From positions 135,139,241-135,203,240 of the forward strand of contig OY282559.1 of the NCBI GenBank assembly GCA_958295665.1: DNA of 64,000 nucleotides, written 5' to 3'. Positions 55,320 through 64,000 of this stretch are shown here, piece after piece. The notes beneath the pieces were generated by a model, which saw nothing but the letters and a program-made list of their open reading frames with translations, had not been told where the DNA came from and searched no databases. Origin of the DNA: Tipula vernalis. Taxonomy: Eukaryota > Arthropoda > Insecta > Diptera > Tipulidae. Both the position numbers and the translations under genes were made by a program. Each line of letters opens with the position of its first letter. The stretch's first letter is position 1.

Positions 55320-56236
55320 TATTCATCAATGACGTAGTGAATTGTTTGAGTTACTCCGACATCCTCATCTATGCGGACGACATTAAAATTTTTAAAACCA
55401 TTTCATGCACCAATGATGCAAGAGATTTCCAATCTGACTTAAATAATTTCAGTATGTGGTGCACAGCTCAGAATTTGACCCTAAATATTTCCTTACATTT
55501 GGAAATCCGTTTTACTCGTGCAATCACGCCCGCTAATTTTGATTTTTTTCTGGATGGCTATATTATTCATAATGTTGATACGTTTATGGATCTTGGTATA
55601 ACATTTACGCCGAATTTATCGTTCAATAAGCACATAGATATTTGCATTTCTAAAGCGAATTCCATGCTTGGGTTTATTAAAAGGTTTTCGAGGGATTTTC
55701 AAGATCCCCTTTCTATTAAAATATTATATATCTCATTTGTACGTTCGTTGTTGGAATATGGTGCAGCAATTTGGAATCCGTTTTATGGTAACTGTTCAGC
55801 CCTAATAGAAAGTGTTCAAAAGCGCTTTTTAAGGTTTTCTCTGCGAATGTTGCCCAGAGATGGGAACCTACCCGCTTTTATACTCCCACCGTATCGAGGT
55901 AGATGTAAATTAAGAAATATTGAGCCGCTTTTTATCCGCAGAATCGAAATTGGCGCGTTATTGGTTAGAGACTTGTTGGTGTCTATAATTGACTGTCCTG
56001 AGATTTTGGTGTTGTACGATATATATACTGCGTTATGGACCCTTCGCATTAGCGATTTCCAAATTAAGCTGCCTGATATTAGGCATAACTACGGTAAATA
56101 TGAACCTGTTTATCAATCTACTGTTTCTTTTAATAAAGTTCGATCGGCTTTCGACTTTAATCTATCTAGGGATGCATTTAAGGATTTAATGTCTAATGTT
56201 CTTTTAAATTATTGGTCATTTTTCATGTCTGTTTAA
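55320..56236 (+). pseudogene. CR1-like LINE (copy c) RT end and C-terminal domain
   Basis: After the frameshift, 55337-56236 is open for 299 codons: ILIYADDIKIFKT (motif C, catalytic YADD), VDTFMDLGITFTPNLSFNKH (thumb), SMLGFIKRFSRDFQDPLSIK, SFVRSLLEYGAAIWNPFYGN, then ILPPYRGRCKLRNIEPLFIR and the C-terminus ending at 56236. The same domain order as copy b. One frameshift is the only visible lesion of the retained part, so this copy is younger than a or b. Confidence 0.85.
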
Positions 56237-56343
56237 TTTTACTTTTTTATTTTTTTTTTAATTAAATTCTAGTATATATTAATGTATTATTGAAATTGTA
56301 ACTAGATTAAATGTATAAAGTTGGTAATAAATAAATAAATAAA

Positions 56344-56570
56344 GCAACACGGTTCGAAATCCATCTAACTCGACCCTAAACTCAACTTTCAGATTAACCC
56401 CAAACTCAACGTCCAACAAATTCATCAAACAAACGCAACTCTTTAGCTAACTTCCAACTCAATCCTAAACGCAGCTTCAAATAAATTCTCAACTTAACCG
56501 CTTACTCCTGCTCAACTCAATCCCAACTCATTTTCAAATCAAGCCCAACTCAGCACTAGTGCAACCCAAG
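56344..56570 (+). repeat. G-poor satellite-like array, block 2
   Basis: Continuation of block 1 beyond the LINE: CAACACGGTTCGAAATCCAT (56344 on) is the next copy of the higher-order motif, followed by ACTCAACCCTAAACTCAAC-type units up to the piggyBac terminus. Confidence 0.7.
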
Positions 56571-56574
56571 CTAA

Positions 56575-59263
56575 CCCTTTCCTGTCCACATAAAAAAATA
56601 TTTTCATGATAACGTTAGTCCCCCACTCGCACAAAATTATAAGTAAATTTAAAACAAACAAAATACGTTTGCTATCTAAAACTTTATCAGAACAAAAATC
56701 CAAATAACACATTTGTGTGGCCGGTTGAACGTCACAAATGATTGTTTTTTTTAGTGTTATTCAAGAACCGACCGACACAAATGTGTAGGTACGAACAACA
56801 TTTTTTTAAACAATTAATAATTAATTTTTTATTAATTCTGGCTCCATCTATTAGTAAAATAAATTGTGTAATATAAACGTCAAATAAAAAAAATTGAAAA
56901 TAACGTTTGACTTGTGATTTTTAACCTAAAAGTGTGTTTTTTCATGATGAGCGATCCATACAAAAGTAAGTGAATAATAATATAAAATTAAAGTTTTTAT
57001 TAAATATTTTTATTTAGAGTTTATAATTAAATATGCATTTTGCCATACATGAAAGTGAGAAATTAATTAGTTACGCATTTAAATCACAAAAGGCTTTGGA
57101 AAATTAACATACCTAATTGTGTATGTTGAACGCCAATTGATATTTAATTTTTAATTTTTAGTTGTGTAAAAAAATGGAGAGTGGTAAGTTAGTGACACAG
57201 ATCTCCAAAAAATTCTTGAAGATTCTGGCTCTGATTCTGGATATGATGTCGTTCTAGATGAAAATGTAATTCAGATTGGGAACAACGCTTAGGAAGATGA
57301 TTCTGATGGCTGGGGTACGGACCGGGAAATGAACGAGAAGTCCTCAAATCAAACTGATAATCATCCTACTTCATCAATTTATACCTGGCTTCTCGCCCAA
57401 TTAGATTCATATAATTTGGAATTTACTGAAAATGAGACGACCAATCCAATAAAATCGCCTTTGCAGTATTTGGCTGCGTACTTAGGTGAGTAAAACTAAA
57501 CATTAACTATAAACAAGTGGTATGTTATTTGTTAAATTATAGGGTGCATAGGTTACCCTCGTGTCGAGATTGTTTTAACAACAACATCGTGAAACCGGTT
57601 TAAAACGCTGCGAAATTCACTACATTACGTGAGCATGATTCCACCAACTTATTTTGGAAGATCGACCATTTAATTGAAACTGTGAGGAACCGATGCAGAG
57701 CGCTCCCTCGAAAAATCGATTATTATTCGATAGATGAGCAAATGATTCCCTACACCGGCCGATGCCCAGCAAGGCAGTATGTAAAAAATAAGCCACGGCC
57801 TTAAAAAATTTTGTTGCTACAGCGTCTGCAGGACTTGTAGTAGATTTTGAAATATATCAAGGGGACAGGACCAATTTTGGCGATCGGAGCTTGGGCTTAG
57901 GACCTGCCGTAGTCTTGCACCTGGTTAAGCCACTCCCAAAAAACAGTTTCATTTTTTTTAATCGGTACTTTACCACAGTACTACTTCTATTTATGTTACT
58001 GGAGTTAGGGTATCGCGCAACCTGTAAATATATTTATTTTAATTATTTCGATTTTGCATGTATAATTTTTCGTCTACATTTTAGGAACCATTATGTTAAA
58101 TCGGCTAAAAAATATTAAATTTAAAAATTACCGACAAATGCAACGTCGTGAAAGCCAAGACTTTGTATGTAATAACGGGACCAATTCGATAACTGCTATA
58201 AAATGGAAAGACACTAAATGTGTAACCGCGTTTTCATCCATTGGCGGCTCTACTCCAATAACAACAGTTAAACGATGGGATAAGAAAGCCAAGCTTTATT
58301 AGAATATTACATGCCCAATTTCACAATATTATGAAAAAATGGGCGGGGTAGATTTGGTTGACCAAATGATGGAGTACTACCGGTGCTTCATTAAAACAAA
58401 GAAACTGAAGGTAAAGGCAGCAAATCATTTTATTGATTTAGCGGTTATTAACGCTTGGACGGAGTACCGTATGCAATGCAAGGCTAGCGGTATGCGTAAA
58501 AAGCAGATTAAAGACCTTCTGGACTTTAAGATGGAAGTTGCCTTTGCTTTGATAGCCAGTTTAAAGCGTCAACGGGAAGAAACCAGCGATGACGAAGAAG
58601 CCGGAACCTCTTCACGGCCAATCAATTTTGCTTCGCCGCTGTCATGCATCGGAAAACGTTATGATCGATATGACCATTGGCCTTGTTTAGATGTCCTGCT
58701 AAAGGCTATGTTTATTTGCAAAAAATTATTGCTTTAAAATGTTTCATTTAAAAGCCTAACAATTTAATATTTGTGATGAATTTATTTTTATTGATTATTT
58801 TATTTGCTTGACTGAAATAATAAAAATATGGCTTTTAATTAGCCTAAACTTAAAATCTAGTTGTTTAATTTAAAAATTATTAGAATGAATTTTGAATATA
58901 AAATAAAATGTTAGAGCGGCCAACCTACACAAATGTGAGGGGCCAATTTCTCCATAAAACAATTTTTTTTTTAGAAAACGCATTTATTCTTTAAATCTGT
59001 AGTGAATAATTAGTCTCTTCCCTGATTTTTTTTTAAATTCGACCACTTTTAGTTTTCCTGGGCAGTATGGCATCTCTGAATGAACTTACACAAACGTCTC
59101 ACTTGTCTTATATTTCTGACTATTACATTATCCTTAAAACGGTTTGAAACAAATACCCAATTGCGTTAGTTGGGTTAAAACTGATCTATAACTTGTCTTC
59201 CAATTTTTAACGCTAGAGTAATCAAAATGTACCACACATTTGTGTAGGCAGGACAGGAAATGG
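56575..59263 (+). mobile_element. piggyBac-family DNA transposon, 2.69 kb, inactive
   Basis: The left end CCCTTTCCTGTCC is matched by the inverted right end CCATTTCCTGTCC (59251-59263), 12 of 13. The flanks are CTAA (56571-56574) and ATAA (59264-59267), each one change from the TTAA target of piggyBac. Inside lies a decayed transposase gene (57174-58737). Subterminal copies of ACACAAATGTGT or its complement lie at about 56707-56718, 56775-56786, 58927-58938 and 59234-59245, with a weaker one at about 59087-59098. Satellite repeats flank both sides. Confidence 0.85.
57174..58737 (+). pseudogene. piggyBac transposase, two candidate introns, disrupted
   Basis: The acidic N-terminus LQKILEDSGSDSGYDVVLDE lies about 57206-57265, one frame off the ATG at 57174. 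IKSPLQYLAAYLG (57447-57485) is followed by GTGAGT...TTATAG (57486-57542), a candidate 57-nt intron. A deletion removes much of the N-terminal DDE domain. Then LIETVRNRCRALPRKIDYYS, IDEQMIPYTGRCPARQYVKN, FVATASAGLVVDFEIYQGDR and FFNRYFTTVLLL (Asp of D-R-Y-F-T replaced by Asn). A 61-nt GTAAAT...TTTTAG intron at 58024-58084 splits GYRAT from GTIMLNRL; the base before it is now T, creating TGA on splicing. MGGVDLVDQMMEYYR (58339 on) carries a further conserved Asp (MGGVD). The intact enzyme excises and inserts at TTAA. Confidence 0.85.
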
Positions 59264-59470
59264 ATAAACTTTATCTACACCTGCAACTCAGCCTTTACAT
59301 CAACCAAAACTAACGCCCAATTTAACTACCAAATCAACTTGGTGACGTTTAACAACCGTCAATTCACATAGAAAAAAAATCACCAGGTGAACTCATCAAT
59401 AAACCTTAACCCAACTTAAACTTAACTCAAACTCAACCCCAACTCAGCCCACAAATGGAACCCAATGAAA
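59264..59470 (+). repeat. G-poor satellite-like array, block 3
   Basis: CAACTCAGCC, CTCAAACTCAACCCCAACTC and similar units after the piggyBac right end show that the transposon inserted into the same array. Repeats fade at about 59470. Confidence 0.6.
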
Positions 59471-62400
59471 AAACAAGTCCAAAACGGACAAGCCGTTCTC
59501 GAGATAAGATGGGTAAACGCTGATAGACAAATGCCGAGAAAAGTGGGTTTGAACCAACCCAATTGTTGGTCAAGACCTTTCCAACAGTATCATTTCCAAG
59601 TCTAAATATATTTCCAAAATTGACTAAAGCGGCTTATCTATCATCAGTGCTAAAATGGAGAATTTGATAACTAAGGTGACGGAACTAATTGTTCGATTCT
59701 TAAACCAATTGTGAGACATATACCGCGCGGTCATATTTCATGGGATAAAATTTCTTTTCACCTCAGAGTGGTCAATATTTATTTGAGTGGTGAAAAAATT
59801 CTTCCAACTGTAAAATAAAACAATTGTCGTATTCTTCAAAAAATTTACAATGACATGCGACACGGCCATATTCGGCTGAAAAATTTAAGACCTTTACAAC
59901 AGCATTAGTTAGCAAAACGACATCTGCAAGTGGCCAAACATGTACAACTATCGGTAAGTTTGTTACGATCGTGATGCAACTAAAACTGCTCCATTCTGCA
60001 AGACCTTTCTAGCGACATTTCTTTCAAGTCTCTGTGACAGCTTCAAGTGACAAACTTAAATTCTGCCCATCAGCACCATAACGGAGATTTTAACAACCTT
60101 AGTTCCAGAAGTAAAATTGTTTAATTCTTGAAAACATTTACAATGGTTTTATATAGTAGCCACGAATTAAAGTCATTTAGCGAGGGACTTCGGCCAAATC
60201 TGTAGAAAGCGACAAGCCATTGAATACAAAACGAAGGGAGTTGTTTTGCGTTTTCTGTAAGGCTTTTTCTGGGTGTTCGAGTACAGGTTGTATAAGGAAG
60301 GAGAGGCGTTGGTTGTGATTCCCGAATTATTCTTCCAGAATGTACTCAGGGTTCCACAAGCGTTTGGTAATGATTCGCTATGCGATTTATTCCCGCTATG
60401 AGGACTAACTGGGCCTATATTATCAGGCATGATTGGCCTTCTAGACTTTGGAATGGCTATCACTTTCTATAGCTTCCGATAGTCCGAGAAATAAATACTC
60501 TAGCAGATAATTAATAGCTTTTAGTAACGATATGGACGCCAGCTTCGGAAAAGTTTTAACAGCCCTATTTTATATCGTATCCAGGGAACTTTCTGTTTTT
60601 CAGCTTTGATATAATATCCTTTATCTAGCCAATGTTTCTATTGTTACCTAGTCAGTGTTTGTATTGTGGTTTGTGACTTTAATTCGGCAGACTTATTGTA
60701 GATACATCGGTGGAGATTTTAATTTTTTCATTTCTTTGAAAAGGTTTTTATTGTCCGAAACAAGATCTTTAAGCCTTCCAAGAAATAACTATTGAAAATG
60801 CTCCTTGAATTTTTCATGAATTTGTTTGGTTGTTCTATTTATGAGGGTGAAGTTAACTTAGACAGAAGAACCATTTTATAGTGCAGATTTTGGAAACTGT
60901 TCCTTATATTTTAATGTGTTTGGTTGGAGCCAGGTTTATTTAGTGGAACAGAGTGTGTGGATGAGCATTGCCATATGGCTGTCTATCACGAGGAGAGAAA
61001 TTATCGGCTGTGTCATTGAATCTTTGGACCAAAATACAGGCCAACTGGCAGTTTCTCCACTGCAGTCCATTTCTATTCATTTTCGACTCCCAGGAGATTC
61101 CTTCCCTGTCTATTCCCGGTCGCAGGATGCACCTCAACCATTATATTTTGCTTCAAAATTTAGAAACATAACGTTCGGTGCTACTTTAGTAAGGGCATGG
61201 GGTTTTACAGTTAGTTAGGCTCGCCGATATACCATATGTCGATACCTAAGCTTAATTTTTGGCAATTATTGTTTAAAATAGGATTCCATTTGCCCCACAA
61301 AAAGAAATCAAATATTTTTAACTTGAATACCACATGAAATTTTAATCACATTACCATCTGACAAATCAATTATATCAATCAAACTCGAATAATTATTAAT
61401 CACATCACAAACGCATCCAAACGTAATTTACCATAGAAATCAATTTTTACGGATTTTGACAATTATTAGAATGTCAATCGATTTGAACTTTTTCTCATCA
61501 ATAAGTCTGCATGCGGAATGAACACATTACAAATAAGATTAATTATTAAAGAGGACTTCAATACTAAGCGTACCAAAATAAAAGTAACAATTAAAATTGA
61601 CTTCCATCCCCACATGCACACATCAAGCATATAAAGGAATAATTTTAATAAAGGGATGAGATTAGATAATAATTGATGATGTGTGCATGTTTTGTGTTGA
61701 AACTACACATCATAACAACTATACCTATAAATCGCACATTTCCAATTAAAATTTGCAATTTTTGAAACCTCTCTAAAAAAACAAAATTTTGAAAATGCAT
61801 CCCTTTTACAACATGCGCATAATAAAATATCTAATCAATTATTAATCACAAATAGAAAATTTAACTGCAAGGATTGATTTCATTTGCAATATTCCCATTT
61901 TTATTTTTTTTTTTGCCATATTTCAAATTTGCATGAATGGACCATGTTGAATTTAAAATTTAATATTTCATACATTATATACATACATAAATATATAAAT
62001 TGTTTTATATAAGGGGTTGTTACATATTTTTTTGCATATATAAATATTTAGGGAGATATTTTGATTAACAACTTTGTAGAAGCAAATTTCGCATTTTTTT
62101 GGGTTCGATATAGGACTTTTGCGTTTACTTAAGGTTATTGACTTTTGGATGAAAGTTTGAATTTGGTGGGCGAAATGTAAGGAAATTTTGATTTCATCCA
62201 GCAAAAAATCTTCGAAATATCAAAACGGGTTTTAAATGGAAACAACAGTTTGATAAAAAAAAGTTGAGATTAGACTGCATTTTAATAAACTAAATGATAG
62301 TTCCTATATTTTGACGCTCATATTCTGATCATCCAAATCATCATTATAATGTTAGGTTGCTACGCCCCGCATTGAGTATTGCACAGTTTGATGCAAAGTT

Positions 62401-62625
62401 AATAACAAATAGTTCGACCACTAATGATTTCGATCAAATATTGTTGTCAAGTTCTTCAAATAAACATTTAAAAACCTGTTTCTCCGGGTGGAGGATGGCT
62501 TATCAGATAATCAAAATACGTGTGGCTTATTCTTTTAATCTTCTAAGGAAATTTATTGTCCGATCTGTATCAAGTTCACGTCAAATTCAGATCCTTGAAA
62601 ATAGAATTGTCGTTGCCACTAACTC
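59471..62625. other. Long unassigned stretch, no gene supported
   Basis: CAAGACCTTTCCAACAGTAT (59569) and CAAGACCTTTCTAGCGACAT (60000), each followed by TTC...AAGTC, form a direct repeat about 430 bp apart. A minus-strand frame at 60173-60463 contains MIAIPKSRRPIMPDNIGPVS, which faintly resembles a LINE RT segment, without support around it. A small inverted pair (ATGCACACATC at about 61613; GATGTGTGCAT at about 61678) is present. Nothing else recognised. Confidence 0.4.
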
Positions 62626-63140
62626 AATAACGGAAAACCCGGCAAAAAACCATCATGTCGCGAGTGCTAATTCTAGCTGCTGATAATATTTAGAGGTTTG
62701 TTCCCTGGCCGTGAGTAAGCTTCGATGGCCTGCGTAGTTTCAAACCGAATTTATTACTAGAGTTATTTATGAATACCACAAGTTTCGACGACAATCTTCA
62801 GCAAGGGAAAACACCAATGAACAGTGACAGTCGATGAGACAGACTGATCGGCAAGTCTTATCAAAATAGCTTCCGGTAATATATGTTAATCTAATCGAGT
62901 CAACCGAGGTTTAGTTTTTACTAACGAGAAAAATTTGGTTAGACTGCAACGTATTCTGAGGTATAGAGCTCTAGCGGTCGTAAAAGGTAAACTTATCTGC
63001 TATGAAAGATAGGCCAGAATCTGCTCAGATTCCAAAAACAGCAGCCACCAACCAGAAAAAATTTGGAGACCATCGCAGAGGGTCCTGAATAAAATTTACA
63101 ACTAAAGTGAACAGGAAATGCAAATGGACTAGAGACAGAT
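62626..63140 (+). pseudogene. Possible BEL/Pao Gag trace
   Basis: At about 62929-63010 the plus strand reads EKNLVRLQRILRYRALAVVK then GKLICYER and a stop. This resembles the ENLxRLQxxLxGxALxxVKSRLL helix of a BEL/Pao Gag subtype. Sequence on both sides has stops in all frames and no further diagnostic blocks. The call rests on a 25-residue similarity judged by eye. Confidence 0.35.
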
Positions 63141-64000
63141 GGCAAAGGAGAGTTTTCTTGAAATATTCAAGAAATATTCTTGAAAAACATCTTGAATTAT
63201 TGACAATCCATGAACATTGTTTGGATCTTATCGTCATATTGCTATACGGATAAAAACATTGGAGCTACTCTCAAGTTAGAAAACTTTTTACAACATAAAA
63301 TTTTGGAGTCAAATAACCGGTCACTAAATCCTTAATTAAAACACGATCAGCGAGAGAAGGAAACATATAGGAAAAACTATGCAATGGATTGGGTGAATAT
63401 TTTAGTTCGACTCCACCAATGTTTTGGCATGGATTTGATCTCGTACGTAGAAGATATCGTAAATTTGTGGAATTTCGTGTAAGCGAAATTTGAGAGGCGA
63501 CGTGTGAAAAGGATTTCAGTGATGGACTCCGACGAGACAAAATGTTCTTCTAAGACAAAGAATCGCGGTCAATTATAACACATTTTATGGCTGCCAACTT
63601 GAATCCTGTTCACAATGCGTAGTTTTTTAATTTGGAAATGACTGCTACCTTTTTGCGTTTTTTTTATAGAACTCAAAAATGTTCAGAATAGAAAAGGCCA
63701 CTAACCACTACGGAAATTCTTGCGCTGCAGAATACTAGATCTATACCAGCCGAGGGTAAATATGAACGAGAATCTTGAGAAAACTGACCCCTTTTTCAAT
63801 ATAAGGTTTCTTGATGATAAATCTATTTTGAGTTCGAGGACGAGCCAGCCGAACAGCATATTTGATGTGTAATGCAGCTTCCGTTCATTATACAATTATT
63901 GCATATCTTAATGCCAAAGTTGTAACCACCACGCCGTTTTCATAAGTCAGCATTGCAGAATAGAGAAGCGATGGATATCGTTAAATAGCTTAACTAAAAC
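63141..64000. other. Unassigned, nothing recognised
   Basis: Small inverted CTTGAAATATTCAAGAAATA-type motifs occur near 63156-63195. The minus-strand frame 63271-63540 has no known motif. It may be more of a decayed retroelement. Confidence 0.35.

Larger units (their letters stand above)
54660..56343 (+). mobile_element. CR1-like LINE (copy c), 5' truncated, in the satellite
   Basis: It contains RT and C-terminal domain only, a short 3' UTR, and a TAAA tail at 56323-56343. It begins within the RT fingers, so it is 5' truncated, as typical for LINE insertions. Satellite repeats flank both sides. It is related to but distinct from copy b, sharing about half of the RT residues by eye. Confidence 0.85.

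Noticed and set aside
54170..56360. GGTTCGAAATCC-like strings resembling a tRNA B box
   Set aside because: No A box or cloverleaf at the right distance, and the strings are part of the satellite unit.
53696..59470. Possibility of CRISPR or telomeric repeats in the CAACTCAACC region
   Set aside because: Units are degenerate without fixed repeat/spacer structure, and they do not match TTAGG-type telomere repeats; treated as satellite.
60173..60463. Minus-strand frame with MIAIPKSRRPIMPDNIGPVS, like a LINE RT finger segment
   Set aside because: The resemblance covers about 20 residues only, with no RT motifs A to C on either side; too weak to annotate.

Overview
This window looks like repeat-dense, AT-rich DNA from an insect, most likely a fly (Diptera). 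The element families (BEL/Pao, Ty3/Gypsy, Jockey-, I- and CR1-type LINEs, mariner, piggyBac, a Crypton-type recombinase, PIF/Harbinger-like and foldback MITEs), introns of about 55-60 nt, and many AAC, GT and TAA microsatellites all fit. I find no host protein-coding gene, tRNA, rRNA or CRISPR array that I can support. Nearly all protein signal comes from transposable elements, most of them broken by stops, frameshifts, deletions and nested insertions.

Layout. 1-3.8 kb: non-coding, with one strong foldback (1232-1538). 3.8-8 kb: a decayed BEL/Pao element whose integrase is interrupted by a foldback DNA element of about 0.95 kb, then a reversed integrase fragment and a possible env-like remnant. 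8.5-9.45 kb, minus strand: a decayed Crypton-like tyrosine recombinase. 9.44-11.69 kb: a second BEL/Pao element. 11.69-15.9 kb: a palindromic MITE flanked by TAA and split by a nearly full-length Jockey-clade LINE that carries a snap-back inverted duplication at its 5' end. 16-23 kb: non-coding, with a 632-bp MITE flanked by TTA (18276-18907). 23.3-26 kb: Ty3/Gypsy element A, with a mariner fragment between its gag and pol. 26.4-26.85 kb: an internally deleted I-clade LINE end. 27.7-30.1 and 31.4-34.4 kb: two CR1-like LINEs. 36.5-38.7 kb: a 2.2-kb PIF/Harbinger-like element with no visible transposase. 39.6-40.5 kb: Gypsy fragment B. 41.65-42.9 kb, minus: an I-clade LINE 3' end with a complete RNase H. 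43.2-48.2 kb, minus: a complete, young LTR retrotransposon with 198-bp LTRs, a 4-bp target duplication and a tRNA-Leu-type primer site. 53.7-59.5 kb: a G-poor CAACTCAACC-type satellite interrupted by a CR1-like LINE and a piggyBac element. 59.5-64 kb: mostly unassigned, with a weak BEL gag trace.

The youngest and least damaged element is the LTR retrotransposon at 43.2-48.2 kb: about 4 LTR differences, a long gag, and one pol frameshift. Next is the Jockey-clade LINE: ORF1 is intact, and ORF2 carries two frameshifts and one stop. The rest is old. Serial nesting (LINE in MITE in BEL; foldback in BEL; mariner in Gypsy; LINE and piggyBac in satellite) gives relative insertion ages and points to a heterochromatic or large-intron setting.
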